64,000 bases of DNA from Kiritimatiellia bacterium. Its GTDB lineage: Bacteria > Verrucomicrobiota > Kiritimatiellia > UBA8416 > YA12-FULL-48-11. The stretch is taken from the NCBI GenBank assembly GCA_028716365.1, contig JAQUPZ010000001.1, forward strand, positions 372,001-436,000. Reading direction: 5' to 3'. The position numbers and the translations under genes are program-made. The notes below the pieces were generated by a model, which had not been told where the DNA came from, searched no databases, and was given only the letters and a program-made list of their open reading frames with translations. This document shows positions 6,342 to 15,339 of this stretch, one piece after another. How positions within the stretch are numbered: the first letter of the stretch is position 1; the number at the start of each line of letters is the position of its first letter.

Positions 6342-7367
6342 CTACTTTACTCTCCACATGTCCCGGCCCAATTGTTCTGCTTCTTTCTCCAGATATGGAC
6401 ACATATGAATAAGCCTAGATAGATTTGTTTTGCCTAAAATGCGACAGGTTATAATTTGTATGGCAACCCTCAACTGACTATGGGTCACAACTCTATCATC
6501 TCTTCTTGAGACTCCCAGTGCCCAATAAACGGCATCCAATAGCAACAATCCTTTGTAATGAGTTCCTTTGCTCCGGGACACATTATACGCTTTGCCATTC
6601 TGCTTTCCGTACAGCGGCATACTTGCTACTTCAGCCCCGTGCAGCAGGGCTATCAAGAACCCTGCCATTGCCCTTTTAATCACCTCTGCCTCAGCCATTG
6701 TGAGCCAAACCCCATACGGGGCAATGGCGATAACCTCAACCTTGGCTGGATAAGCTGGAGTATCCTCAATTTGATATATTTTCAGGTAATAGCGCACCTG
6801 CTTGTTTTTTAGTATCTGCGGAAGGGTGGTCTGGGTAAATTGCAGGAAGTGGAAAGTGGTCTTGGATGATGGTCTACTATAGCCGGGCTGACGTGAACCT
6901 GTTGAGTGTAGAGCAATGGGCTTGAGAATATGGACAGCCCACCGAGCAGTGAAAAAATCCCTGATGAAATTAACAAGCAAAGGAATATCCTGCCTGTCAA
7001 TATTTGCACATATCTCTATCTGTTTCTGCCCCTGCGTCTCCGGCAATGAAACTGGAAAGCCTAACTTTAACAAAATACTTGGTATAAGCCCTTCGCTATC
7101 AGCATCACCCTTCCAGACGACATACATATCATGTCCAGAACGTTCAAGGGACAAGAACTTCATATGCCCTTTGCTGGCAGGCTGGATAATCCGGAGATGG
7201 TGGCAACACAGCCTGTATGGAGGTGAGTCCAGATGGCATGTACACCCTGCGAACCTTGTTATGGCTGGCTTCTGGAACAACTTAATTGATTGCCTGACTA
7301 AGGCTTTATACTTTCCCTCATGTACATAAACATAATCTCCATGTCTCATATCCATTCCTCTCTCCAC
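6342..7367 (-). CDS. Hypothetical protein, 341 aa
   Basis: Not recognised. The N-terminal 70 residues hold a Cys/His-rich patch (FAGCTCHLDSPPYRLCCHH) that could bind a metal. The middle part (KFLSLERSGHDMYVVWKGDADSEGL through DIPLLVNFIRDFFTARWAVHIL) looks like an alpha/beta domain, and the C-terminal third is helical and basic. The start could be the first ATG or the in-frame ATGs a few codons in (MDMRHGDYVYVHEG), which sit closer to a GAGAGAGG site. It is preceded on the same strand by two coupled small genes after a 19-base gap, and followed by a strong terminator-like structure, so it probably ends that operon. Confidence 0.6.
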   Translation of the reverse strand: MERGMDMRHGDYVYVHEGKYKALVRQSIKLFQKPAITRFAGCTCHLDSPPYRLCCHHLRIIQPASKGHMKFLSLERSGHDMYVVWKGDADSEGLIPSILLKLGFPVSLPETQGQKQIEICANIDRQDIPLLVNFIRDFFTARWAVHILKPIALHSTGSRQPGYSRPSSKTTFHFLQFTQTTLPQILKNKQVRYYLKIYQIEDTPAYPAKVEVIAIAPYGVWLTMAEAEVIKRAMAGFLIALLHGAEVASMPLYGKQNGKAYNVSRSKGTHYKGLLLLDAVYWALGVSRRDDRVVTHSQLRVAIQIITCRILGKTNLSRLIHMCPYLEKEAEQLGRDMWRVK

Positions 7368-7386
7368 CCAATTATTCAGATTTCAT

Positions 7387-7566
7387 CTATTTTACTCCTA
7401 CTTCCATTGTACCCATCTCACTGCAATCTTTTTCTGAAAAACCTTTAGCCATATATACCTTGTATTCAGATTCAGCCTTACCCCGGCATATCTCCCTGTT
7501 GTTCCAAGGCATTACGTCAGTTTTGATGGGTTGGGTAAAAAGCGAATTGTTAACTTTGTTATTCAT
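7387..7566 (-). CDS. Hypothetical small protein, 59 aa
   Basis: The ATG overlaps the stop of the upstream DUF5659-like gene (TGATG), indicating translational coupling, so this start is chosen over a longer frame. The sequence (MNNKVNNSLFTQPIK ... SEYKVYMAKGFSEKDCSE) is not recognised, has no membrane segment and is moderately charged. Confidence 0.5.
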   Translation of the reverse strand: MNNKVNNSLFTQPIKTDVMPWNNREICRGKAESEYKVYMAKGFSEKDCSEMGTMEVGVK

Positions 7567-7802
7567 CAGGCATGGCCCCCATAAAGGATGTCCTTGAGTT
7601 GTTGTATGGAGCGGCAAAAGATTTGGGCAGAGACCATGTCGTCATTGCCATACCGGAAATTGTTAACCTCCTCTTTAAGGAGCGGAGTCAGGTAGAAAAG
7701 AAAGAAGGTACGGTCGCCAACACGGTTTGTTCCGACAATCTTAAGGCCACGGCTTACTAGGTAAGATACCAGATAGAAATCACTGAGTTTGACAATCTCC
7801 AT
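7566..7802 (-). CDS. DUF5659-like small phage-type protein
   Basis: 78 residues. The pattern FYLVSYLVSRGLKIVGTNR, then FFLFYLTPLLKEEVNNFR and a final short helix ending in LKDIL matches the DUF5659 family of small proteins found in mobile elements: an N-terminal helix, a glycine turn, then strands. Function unknown. The start is backed by an AGGAGA site (CAGGAGAAATGTAA). It begins a three-gene minus-strand operon ending at 6342. Confidence 0.6.
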   Translation of the reverse strand: MEIVKLSDFYLVSYLVSRGLKIVGTNRVGDRTFFLFYLTPLLKEEVNNFRYGNDDMVSAQIFCRSIQQLKDILYGGHA

Positions 7803-7953
7803 TTACATTTCTCCTGTGTTATGGCTGGGCAGTAACTGCTCATCCAAGAAAGGAGAAAATATAAAGAAATTATGAAGAGGGATAAGAGATGGTCGGGAAT
7901 CCGTGGTAATTACAGGGTTTGGGAATGACACAACCAGCACATTCCCTGCTGTG

Positions 7954-8415
7954 TTAAAGGGTTATGCCTAATGGATTCTTGGTTCTCTTGGCTTCCTTAC
8001 TCATCACAGCAGGATTATCCAATCCACGTGCCCTGATAGCCGTTGCTGCCACAGCCGAGATGTTTCTTTTTCCCTGAAGCCAACTGTTCACGCCCTGTCG
8101 GCTCATGTTAAGCTGCCTTGCAAGTCCTGCCTGACCAATCTTGTCACATATGGTTTTAAGCTCTGCAATGTTCATGCGTGGCTCGGAGACGGTGCCCGGA
8201 TGTGCAGTTGGCTTCTTCGGGGTGAAATGGATGCAGCCAAAGTTTGGGCCTGTTGTAATAACTCTGTCATTAGATACCCATATCATATCCAGAGGCATGT
8301 GTTTTCTACTCTTTGCAAGCATTTGTATATTCTTGCATACACCCGCATCCAATGACTGGGACAACGGATTCCATCGGGCACAGTTTTTACATATGGCATT
8401 TCCCATAAAAAGCAT
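7954..8415 (-). CDS. Cro/YdaS-like helix-turn-helix protein with cysteine motif
   Basis: 153 residues. The C-terminal 60 residues hold a helix-turn-helix: IGQAGLARQLNMSRQGVNSW, then LQGKRNISAVAATAIRA, the layout of YdaS-type and other Cro-like phage regulators. The N-terminal half has CKNCARW, a later GVCKNI and GCIHF, so four cysteines could bind zinc or a cluster. It would be a DNA-binding regulator of the surrounding element, perhaps of the divergent gene at 8728. The exact start is uncertain: an in-frame ATG lies four codons in, but the upstream ATG has GAGG close by. Confidence 0.65.
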   Translation of the reverse strand: MLFMGNAICKNCARWNPLSQSLDAGVCKNIQMLAKSRKHMPLDMIWVSNDRVITTGPNFGCIHFTPKKPTAHPGTVSEPRMNIAELKTICDKIGQAGLARQLNMSRQGVNSWLQGKRNISAVAATAIRARGLDNPAVMSKEAKRTKNPLGITL

Positions 8416-8727
8416 GTCCTCAATGAGGACATTACCACTTGTAAAAAAATAGGCAAAGCATGTTTCTTATCATTCTAACAGCCTATTTTCAGGCCATTGC
8501 GTAATTCAGCAACCGTGCAGGCATTCATTTCCGGATTATTCACATCCCTACCCAATATGCGGTTATGAGGCCAATAAAAGATGAACACAAAACGGAAGGA
8601 GGTGAACGAATGGGGAACTGAAATGCAGTTGGTGACAAGTGATGCTCGAAGAGAGTCAAGACCGGGAAAAACAAGGTAGTAAATAAAACAATGGCTGGGG
8701 AAATCCCAGCAGAAAGAAAAGTGAATC

Positions 8728-9663
8728 ATGAAAACAGCAGTAAGTATGAAAAACAAAGTTGAGTTAATAACAAAGGAAAGGAACAGGCAGGTTATGAACA
8801 ATTACGAGTTTGATGAGAATGAGATGATTATGGCTAACGGCAGAAAAATCAAGTGTTGGGAACTCTGGCGCAAATTGAATGTAAGGTGTGCGGCAGCTGG
8901 CGATTTTGTGCGTAGTCCTATAGCATTATTGCCCTTGGAGAGAACTCAAGGAGAAATTGGCTATATGTTCTACGACGATGCAGAATCACAACGTCTTAGG
9001 GAAATATCGAATGGATTAGAAGCGACTCAGGTGATTCTGAATCAAGGCGAAAGGGTATTCTGCAAGGAACTATGGGGTTCGCTGAACGAGAATAGTGAGA
9101 TGATGGGATTTGATGGGCCTAACATAGCTCTGATGCTGCCCTCGTATGAAACGCAAGGCGAGATATGGTGTATGTTTGTCAACGAAGCCATAGCTTACTG
9201 TGCTACAGCAAACAGCCTGCTGCAAAACACATTAGTTCAAAAAAAAGAAGTGATGAACGCAATCAGTCGTGAGTTATCCCTCAAGCAGACCTTAAAGAAA
9301 CTCAAGCGTGAGTTGTATCTTAAGCAGGAAGAACTTCGCTATATCTCTGCATCAAGTCTGGGGAACAAAGCAAGGGCATTGGAAAAGGAAAAGGCAACAC
9401 TTCAATCTCTGCGTCAGCAAGTTCAATCTGAAAGGCAACAACTTCAGATTAAAGCCCAAGAATATATCCAGCAGTCGATTCAGAAGGCCCAGACGGAAGT
9501 TAAATTCTATAAAGAACGGTATGAAGCGGCTGAAAAGCACACATACGACAAGGACGCCATCATTGCCGAATTGAAACGGGGGAATCACAGACTACAAGAA
9601 CAACTCAGGAGATGTGGTCATCATCCTTGTGGAAACGCCCATGGTCTAAATAAAGCTGCATAG
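8728..9663 (+). CDS. Coiled-coil protein with an internal tandem duplication
   Basis: 311 residues, not a named family to my knowledge. Residues about 34-85 and 102-154 are two copies of one unit: each has a short G-R or G-E turn, C-x-E-L-W (CWELW, CKELW), an IALL/IALM strand and TQGEI followed by MF. Residues 170-300 form a long heptad-rich coiled coil full of Glu, Lys and Gln, which ends in a Cys/His tail (CGHHPCGNAHG). It lies alone on the plus strand, divergent from the helix-turn-helix gene. It may be a structural or scaffold protein; no catalytic motif is seen. Confidence 0.6.
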   Translation: MKTAVSMKNKVELITKERNRQVMNNYEFDENEMIMANGRKIKCWELWRKLNVRCAAAGDFVRSPIALLPLERTQGEIGYMFYDDAESQRLREISNGLEATQVILNQGERVFCKELWGSLNENSEMMGFDGPNIALMLPSYETQGEIWCMFVNEAIAYCATANSLLQNTLVQKKEVMNAISRELSLKQTLKKLKRELYLKQEELRYISASSLGNKARALEKEKATLQSLRQQVQSERQQLQIKAQEYIQQSIQKAQTEVKFYKERYEAAEKHTYDKDAIIAELKRGNHRLQEQLRRCGHHPCGNAHGLNKAA

Positions 9664-10100
9664 AACAATGAAACTTTTATACACAATTCAGACAGGTAAT
9701 AACGAAGTGCCTGCCCCCTAAATGTTCCAGCAGTGTAGAATGAGCTATGATTTTGGAGTCATTTCCAAGTTTCACTCCCTATTTTGCCGGGATTGCTTTA
9801 CCCTGAATTACTGATTGAAACTACTCATTACTGAGTTTAGACTTATCCTTCCAAAATGAGGGTTTTATCGTTCTCACTTTGAAAGGAATCAAAAGGATAG
9901 ACTCATAAAGAATTAAATATCATTTAGTGTGTTAAGTCAAAACTGGCTCCCGAAAACTACGACATTTTCAAAAAGAGCACTGGTTCTGGCGAGGCGCACG
10001 GCATTCAGCCGTGCTCTTCTGTCAGCCAGCCTTGCTCTTGGGCGTCGTAGCCCATCGGGGGAGGATATGGCGAGAGGGGCACGGTCTTTTTTTGCTCCGG
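9664..10100. other. Intergenic stretch with hairpins and probable gene debris
   Basis: No credible intact gene. The stretch 9975-10100 is more GC-rich than its flanks and holds the hairpin GCACGGC-ATTCA-GCCGTGC (about 9998-10016), and the arms ATATGGC and GCCATAT lie near 10067 and 10102. It leads directly into a lectin-gene tail at 10101-10142, so part of it may be decayed lectin sequence. Confidence 0.4.
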
Positions 10101-10142
10101 TGCCATATTATCAAGGGCTACATCTGTGAATGGGACAAATGA
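10101..10142 (+). pseudogene. Remnant of a C-type lectin gene (3' tail only)
   Basis: In frame this reads C-H-I-I-K-G-Y-I-C-E-W-D-K-stop. C-x5-(Y/F)-I-C-E is the end of a C-type lectin domain, and the intact gene just downstream ends C-x-FICEWDK-stop in almost the same words. Reading further upstream meets a T-run (TCTTTTTTTGC) and no good lectin sequence. I infer a second lectin gene that was deleted or decayed apart from its last 13 codons. Confidence 0.55.
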
Positions 10143-10159
10143 GGAAATTATTACTTATA

Positions 10160-10189
10160 TTCCGGATTCCGGGAGTACTTCTGCAATAT
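10160..10189 (+). promoter_or_regulatory. Shared 30 bp upstream motif, copy 2 (before the lectin gene)
   Basis: Plus strand TTCCGGATT, 13 bases, TGCAATAT; same spacing as the copies at 4841, 18149 and 19411. The second block ends 35 bases before the lectin ATG. Confidence 0.6.
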
Positions 10190-10224
10190 ATATATGAAGT
10201 AAGCGACAAAAAATGGAGAAGAAT

Positions 10225-11469
10225 ATGAAAAAATGTATTGTGAGTATATTGGCCGGGTTAATTACCATTAGTACATTATTGGCCCAGACTGATTCTTTGA
10301 GTGTAGGTAAACTCAAATATGAATCTGCAAAGGCAAGAATAGAATCAGATGCTCTTGCTGCTTATAGTAATTCTCTTGTAGCTGCCATGGTTCCACTGAA
10401 ACAAAAAGGTGACTTGGATACCTTCTTGATAGTCCGGAAAGAACTGGAACGAATCAGTGTAGAGAAAACCATTGGTAGTACAAATTCTACCGCTGGAATT
10501 ATCAATCTCAATGCCACCAGATGTGATGTTGAGAAGAGTCAGAAGGTTCAAGCCTTAACCAAACAATATGTGGCATATCTTGAAGGACTGATTAAGCAGG
10601 CAATGCTTGCCAACAAGATTGACGATGCTAAGGGAATCAAAGCTGAATTGGATAGAGTAAAATTTGAGCAGGCCGATTCAGAGTCGAAAGTTGTCAAGGT
10701 TGCCGAACCAGTGGCTGATAACAAGATGACTAATGCAATAGTTCAGATGGCACAGAAAAAGAAAACATTACATTCTGTCGTAGGTACCTGGAGACACCCC
10801 AGCGGTTATATCAATATATTTTATCCTGATGGTCGTATTGAGCAGAAAGGTGCTCCTGATTACAGCGGCAGCTACGAGTTTATTGACGAGGCGAAGACAA
10901 AGTTCAAAAGGACTTGTAAAATGGGTGCTGTGATAATGTATGACTACAACCCAGTGGCAGACACTCTCATTGAGGGTAAGAAGGTCGGCAACGATGGTTT
11001 GTTGTTTACAAGGATTTCTGATGTCATGGAAAATGACAAAAAAGCTGATAGTTCCAGTGATGCTACCACAAATATACCCGTGAAGGTTTTCCCGAAAAGT
11101 GGAAAGAAAGTTGGCGGACACTACTACAAAATTATTGGTGATATGGTTACATTCAAAGAAGCACAGGAAGCATGTGTAAAAAGTGGTGGTCATCTTGTTG
11201 TAATTGACACAGAAGAGGAAAACAACCTAATCAAAGATATGTTTGTGCATGCAAAGAAGAACCTATGGATAGGCCTTGCCGATGAAAGTGGTACTGGTGA
11301 TTGGATGTGGGTTGATGGGACAAAGCCATCATTCTTTAACTGGGCGAGACCATTCTGGGGTGGGCCGGGTAAAGGCAATTGTGTTCATATGGCCCATCTA
11401 AAGGAACCGACATGGCAGATGGAACCATCTGATACTAAATGTGGTTTTATATGTGAATGGGACAAGTAG
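10225..11469 (+). CDS. Secreted protein with C-terminal C-type lectin domain
   Basis: About 414 residues. A Sec signal (MKKCIVSILAGLITISTLLAQ) is followed by a helical region to about 150, then a small beta repeat (VVGTWRHPSGYINIFYPDG...IEQKG) of the type also seen in the first gene of the window. A C-type lectin domain fills the last 125 residues: YYKIIGDMVTFKEAQEAC, GGHLVVIDTEEENN, LWIGLADESGTGDWMWVDG, and the closing CGFICEWDK. The usual calcium/sugar motifs (EPN/QPD, WND) are not seen, so ligand binding may be non-canonical. The ATG at 10225 gives the best signal peptide and has GGAGAAG before it; an in-frame ATG lies 12 bases upstream. Likely exported and cell-surface or periplasmic. Confidence 0.85.
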   Translation: MKKCIVSILAGLITISTLLAQTDSLSVGKLKYESAKARIESDALAAYSNSLVAAMVPLKQKGDLDTFLIVRKELERISVEKTIGSTNSTAGIINLNATRCDVEKSQKVQALTKQYVAYLEGLIKQAMLANKIDDAKGIKAELDRVKFEQADSESKVVKVAEPVADNKMTNAIVQMAQKKKTLHSVVGTWRHPSGYINIFYPDGRIEQKGAPDYSGSYEFIDEAKTKFKRTCKMGAVIMYDYNPVADTLIEGKKVGNDGLLFTRISDVMENDKKADSSSDATTNIPVKVFPKSGKKVGGHYYKIIGDMVTFKEAQEACVKSGGHLVVIDTEEENNLIKDMFVHAKKNLWIGLADESGTGDWMWVDGTKPSFFNWARPFWGGPGKGNCVHMAHLKEPTWQMEPSDTKCGFICEWDK

Positions 11470-11874
11470 ATTACGAAAAGAAACTGGACGATGTTTGCCG
11501 GGGGAAATTGCATTTACCATTTTCAAAATTCCATTTTTTAAAAAGTTTTGCGGCACGGATTAGCCCAACAGGGGCATATTCCATATTTCAACTTTTTTAA
11601 CTGTGCTATTTCTCTGCACCACACCTCTGCTTTATCATACCATCCAACTCAGGTTTGCCCGTGACATTGGTCTGAGTATTTTCTATCCTGCTCATGAATC
11701 TTTTTTTACAATTCGCAGTCTGAGAGAGGAATTGCTGAAAGATGAATATTCATGAAATGGAAAGGCGAATAAGCACAGCGTATATGCAGAAACAGGGTGC
11801 ATTATAAGGATATACTCTTATTTAATTATTAGTTAAATTAGGTATTGCTCTTATTTACAATTTGTGCTATCTCT
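11470..11874. other. Intergenic stretch; probable toxin-antitoxin operator at its end
   Basis: No gene seen. Most is AT-rich and unstructured. At 11821-11840 the sequence TTTAATTATTAGTTAAATTA contains the inverted repeat TTTAA/TTAAA, 34 bases before the HigB start, a plausible operator for autoregulation by the HigA protein. Confidence 0.35.
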
Positions 11875-12186
11875 ATGAAATATGAATTCTCAAATAAGCA
11901 CCTGCAAGCCCTTTACTCTAAAGGGCATGATTCAAAATACAAGTTCTTTGATAAAGGCTTGGCCAAAAAATACGTTGATAGAATAAATAGGATTGAATCT
12001 GCTGTAACTATTAATGATTTGCGGGAGCCGCCGTCCATGGAATTTGAGAAAATGCAAGGTCATGAAAATCGCTTCTCAATTAGAATCAATGACAAATACA
12101 GATTAGAATTTGAGATTAATTTTACGGATGAGAACAAACTAACTGGCGATGTTATTGTAAGTGATGTCACAAAACATTACAAATAA
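11875..12186 (+). CDS. higB: HigB-type toxin (RelE/ParE superfamily mRNA interferase)
   Basis: 103 residues from the ATG at 11875: KYEFSNKHLQALYSKGHDSKY, then a middle helix (KKYVDRINRIESAVTINDLREPPSMEFEKM) and core strands (NRFSIRINDKYRLEFEI, VSDVTKHYK). The R-x-S-x-R-x-N-x-x-Y-R-L pattern and final strand are those of HigB toxins, which cut mRNA on the ribosome. A longer frame needs a TTG start and lacks support. The gene sits 9 bases upstream of its antitoxin, the toxin-first order usual for higBA. Confidence 0.9.
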   Translation: MKYEFSNKHLQALYSKGHDSKYKFFDKGLAKKYVDRINRIESAVTINDLREPPSMEFEKMQGHENRFSIRINDKYRLEFEINFTDENKLTGDVIVSDVTKHYK

Positions 12187-12195
12187 GAGAACACT

Positions 12196-13311
12196 ATGAG
12201 CGACGGAATTAAACCATTTGTTGTACTAGGCCCCGGTGATGCCATCAAAGAAGAAATGGAATACTATGGATGGGAGCAGAAAGACTTGGCTGAAATTATG
12301 GGACGGTCAGAAACTAGTCTGAGTCTCCTTCTGAACAATAAAGTACGCATAACCGAGGAAACGGCCTCCCTATTAAGTAAAATATTTAAACAGTCTCCAA
12401 CCTTTTGGCTTAATCTCGACATAAATTATAGAAACAGACTTAAAGAAAACCCGAAATTACTTGAGGCAGCCCATCGAGCATTAATTTATACATACATGCC
12501 CATTCGTGAATTAAGAGCTTCTTATCAGTTTCCGAAGTCAAAACAACAACTAACAGATTCCGTATTGAAGTTCTGGGGTATTCCCGAATTGGATTTCGGC
12601 TTTATTGAAGAAAAGAATGCAGCATGTTTTAGAAAGTCTTCTGCATATAGACAGTTCAATAAATATTTTGCCTATACTTGGCTTCAAATAATCCGGAATA
12701 GAGCCAAACACGTTGCGACTAATAACAAATACAGCCACACAAGACTTGAATCGCTCTCTCAAGCTATTCCGGAGTTTACTACACAAAAAGAAGGAGTTTC
12801 ATCTTTTATTCAAGAGTTGAATAAATGCGGCGTAACCTTTCTTGTTGCGAAGCATTTATCAAAGACATATATAGACGGGGCTTCGGTTATCCACGAAAAA
12901 AAACCTTGTTTAGCATACTCTGCAAGGAAAGATACCGTCGATAATTTCTGGTTTACAATATCACATGAGATTGGGCATATCCTGAAACATTTGAGAACAG
13001 CTTCAGATTGTTTCATAGACTGTTTAGACAACACGGAAGAAGAAAGAGTTAAAGATAAGAAAGAGAAGGAAGCAAATTTGTTTGCTCAGAACATTCTTAA
13101 GACCAAAGAAATTCTCGGATATTTTAAAGATACGGTCAGATTTAATGAGAAAAGAATCAGAGAGTGTGCAGATTCTCTTTTGCTAACCCCAGCTATCGTA
13201 TGTGGGTGTCTTCAGTATCACAACAAGATTGGTTATGCTAGATATCATGACTTGAAACCAAAAGTCAGCGTTCAAATTCCGTCTCAGTATAGAGTATTGG
13301 ACTGTTATTAG
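12196..13311 (+). CDS. higA: HigA-type antitoxin fused to an ImmA/IrrE metallopeptidase domain
   Basis: 371 residues. The N-terminal XRE helix-turn-helix (about 10-75: PGDAIKEEMEYYGWEQKDLA, MGRSETSLSLLLN, FKQSPTFWLNLD) is typical of HigA. The C-terminal half carries the zinc-peptidase motif HEIGHIL (FTISHEIGHILKH) with a downstream acidic helix (EKEANLFAQNIL), as in ImmA/IrrE proteases that cleave repressors. This fused form would neutralise the toxin, repress the operon and possibly cleave itself or a partner under stress; the last point is inference. Composition is AT-rich like its partner. Confidence 0.9.
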   Translation: MSDGIKPFVVLGPGDAIKEEMEYYGWEQKDLAEIMGRSETSLSLLLNNKVRITEETASLLSKIFKQSPTFWLNLDINYRNRLKENPKLLEAAHRALIYTYMPIRELRASYQFPKSKQQLTDSVLKFWGIPELDFGFIEEKNAACFRKSSAYRQFNKYFAYTWLQIIRNRAKHVATNNKYSHTRLESLSQAIPEFTTQKEGVSSFIQELNKCGVTFLVAKHLSKTYIDGASVIHEKKPCLAYSARKDTVDNFWFTISHEIGHILKHLRTASDCFIDCLDNTEEERVKDKKEKEANLFAQNILKTKEILGYFKDTVRFNEKRIRECADSLLLTPAIVCGCLQYHNKIGYARYHDLKPKVSVQIPSQYRVLDCY

Positions 13312-13581
13312 AATCTTTGTATTGCTGCATCCAACACCCGCTCAACATCATTCAAGGTTGGGTACGCATAATGCAGTATCTCGTACTATCGCTAGGTATT
13401 CCAATACGGAGATGGTAGCGGGACTGATGGGATTTTCATTGGGAATGAGTGTGGCAACGATTGAAGATTGGTGGGGGCGGAATTGAATAAAGCCGTTTTC
13501 TAATTCCAGATTTTTTACAGTTTGCCGGAGACGCATTTGACCAGCGGGTTATCACTTTCGAGGATACATAAAATAATCGAA

Positions 13582-14127
13582 CTATCCTACAGCACACATC
13601 CCCTGCAATGCCCTGCTATCCGCCTGACAAATAGCCAGTCTCACCATCTTCAATGCCTCCAGCATGTCTGCCATCGTGGTGGCCGGATACCGCCGCTTGT
13701 AGTCGTCTAGCCGTTGCGCCAATTCCCCGCCCAATGCAACGGCGTCCCCAGTCTCGCCCTTACCAGTCTTCCATCGGTGAATCATGGCAATAGCTTCGTT
13801 GGATTTCGGCTTTAATTCACAGATTTGTTTGGCAACGGCCAGTAGTTCGTCGTCGTCCTCGATGCGACCGAGAGCTGCCATAATTGCCTGCCTATAGATT
13901 ATCTTCTTCTCACAATCCACTATCCATAGACATGCCCTCCTTGTTTCCTCCGGTGCTTTCATCACGACGCCTTGCGTTCGTACCATGTAGAATTTCTCTA
14001 TGAATCCCCGACGTGTTCTGATTTCTGGCCATATGTGACGATAACTATCTATTCTCACCGGGTCATATTTCGACGGTCTGCCCCGCTTGCGTTTGCCTTG
14101 ATTTTTGGAAATCGTTTCCGATATCAT
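13582..14127 (-). CDS. AT-hook DNA-binding protein, hypothetical
   Basis: 181 residues from the ATG at 14127, chosen over an upstream GTG because of the AAGGA site. The N-terminus has an AT-hook-like core: GKRKRGRPSKYDP. The rest is helical (RIDSYRHIWPEIRTRRGFIE, EETRRACLWIVDCEKKIIY) with no enzyme motif recognised. RGRP proteins bind the AT minor groove and are common in mobile elements. A TATAAT box lies upstream at 14174. Confidence 0.55.
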   Translation of the reverse strand: MISETISKNQGKRKRGRPSKYDPVRIDSYRHIWPEIRTRRGFIEKFYMVRTQGVVMKAPEETRRACLWIVDCEKKIIYRQAIMAALGRIEDDDELLAVAKQICELKPKSNEAIAMIHRWKTGKGETGDAVALGGELAQRLDDYKRRYPATTMADMLEALKMVRLAICQADSRALQGMCAVG

Positions 14128-14173
14128 ATTGTCCTTTCTTTCTCGGTTCACAGTTATTCTAACCTTTACCTAC

Positions 14174-14179
14174 ATTATA
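14174..14179 (-). promoter_or_regulatory. Extended -10 promoter (TGGTATAAT)
   Basis: Minus strand CAGACTGGTATAATG. The surrounding 60 or so bases are clearly related to those at 15474-15530 (shared ATTATACCA-x-TCT-x-AGG and AAATATT words on the plus strand), so the promoter region itself appears duplicated. Confidence 0.55.
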
Positions 14180-14410
14180 CCAGTCTGAGGTCAATACTTT
14201 ATGAACTTTGTGACAAATATTCTGGTCACAGGGAGATACTCCAGAACCAGCCAAGGATTTCCGCCCCCGACCATTGCCAATCCGGAAGTTTCTGGCCCGA
14301 AATTCGCAATCTTTCCTGTTTCCCACACCCGAAATACGCCATTCCCAGAGCGGGATTCGCAAGGAATGGGGCATTTCCTTGCGTGTATGGAGGAGTTTTT
14401 AGGGGGAATT

Positions 14411-14671
14411 TCATGCTACTGTCGCCTCCAATTCGGGAACAGTTTCTTCCACAGGTCTGAACCGATTGACTCCACGGCGACATGAATTTGCAAGCCGTTC
14501 CATTGCCGTCATCGAATCTCTCATCACATCAGGAAGAACATCTGCATATATCTGAGTAGTGGTAATCCGGCTGTGGCTAAGAGTTCGTTGCACTGCACGC
14601 AAATTGTTATTACTGGCACGGTAATCGCAGTGCATGAATTGTCGAGATAACAACATCCTGTAATTCGTCAC
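14411..14671 (-). pseudogene. C-terminal fragment of a tyrosine recombinase
   Basis: The product (CDYRASNNNLRAVQRTLSHS then RITTTQIYADVLPDVMRDSM) aligns with the end of the integrase at 15720-16394 (YQATKNIRLVQKQMGHAKVS, TTTLYSDCTPEVITQGMDD). The tyrosine and the preceding His box (SHS) are kept, but the Arg, Lys and first His-x-x-Arg boxes are missing. It cannot be an active recombinase. Its start overlaps the stop of the 14668-15339 gene, which may be chance from the deletion event. Confidence 0.75.
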
Positions 14672-15339
14672 ACATCCTGCTCTGCATGCTTCAAGAAGGC
14701 TAGAATCTCAGAACTCATCCTTTCATTCCAATCCTTATCAGCAGCATCAAGATGATAGTGGTCAAAGATTTCATTCATTGCAGCAAAATGCGTCTTTACA
14801 AAACTTCCGAAAAGGTCTCCGCTGATAACACCCGCAGCGTCAGCATTAATCGTGCAAAGCGGTATCATCAGCCAAAAGGGTGAATTGATGTGCCAGTGTT
14901 CTTTTTTTGGTATAGCAGCAAAATAGAAAAGGTATGGAAAGAATCTGTCGAGAGTTAAAATGTAATCTCTCACTTCTGGAATCTCCCAAAGTTCTCTTGT
15001 GTCTTCATTATACCCATCAATCACAATTTGAACCTGCTGACAGTGAACAGTGACGGTATCCTTGTCCCAGAGGTGTTCGCAAAGTCTTCCATACAAAGGC
15101 CCGATAGAGTTTGCCTCGACCTCTCTACGACTGACGCTAACTATGATTTCAACAAATCCCGTTGCTAGATTTTTCCTTTTCTGTCTTTGAAGCTCGGAGT
15201 TATGCAGCTTTTCTATAGCCCCATCTTGTCTAACCAATTCTATCAGATGCGGCAAAGGAGGCCGAGTTCCATGTTTGTTCATGAACGCCGAAACCTGCTT
15301 CATTAACACATCATTTCTCTCTATTGTTGGTTGCTTCAT
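14668..15339 (-). CDS. Hypothetical protein, 223 aa
   Basis: Not recognised. A mixed alpha/beta protein with hydrophobic strands (FVEIIVSVSRREV, VQIVIDGYNED) and an aromatic-rich centre (FFPYLFYFAAIPKKEHWHI). It starts well: the ATG follows an AGGAGTG stretch on the minus strand. A TATAAT promoter lies about 135 bases upstream at 15474. It occupies the same relative place after an integrase and promoter as the AT-hook gene at 13582. Confidence 0.55.
   Translation of the reverse strand: MKQPTIERNDVLMKQVSAFMNKHGTRPPLPHLIELVRQDGAIEKLHNSELQRQKRKNLATGFVEIIVSVSRREVEANSIGPLYGRLCEHLWDKDTVTVHCQQVQIVIDGYNEDTRELWEIPEVRDYILTLDRFFPYLFYFAAIPKKEHWHINSPFWLMIPLCTINADAAGVISGDLFGSFVKTHFAAMNEIFDHYHLDAADKDWNERMSSEILAFLKHAEQDV

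Noticed and set aside
8475..8543. A 22-codon minus-strand frame (GTG start, ...MNACTVAELRNGLKIGC)
   Set aside because: It has a possible TAGGGAT site and sits upstream of the helix-turn-helix gene like a leader peptide, but is too short to support.
9929..10129. A 66-codon plus-strand frame before the lectin tail
   Set aside because: Composition is not protein-like and it crosses hairpins; the lectin tail is in another frame.
13321..13485. A plus-strand frame ending MVAGLMGFSLGMSVATIEDW
   Set aside because: It looked like a recombinase tail but has no catalytic Tyr or His box and overlaps the end of the antitoxin gene out of frame.
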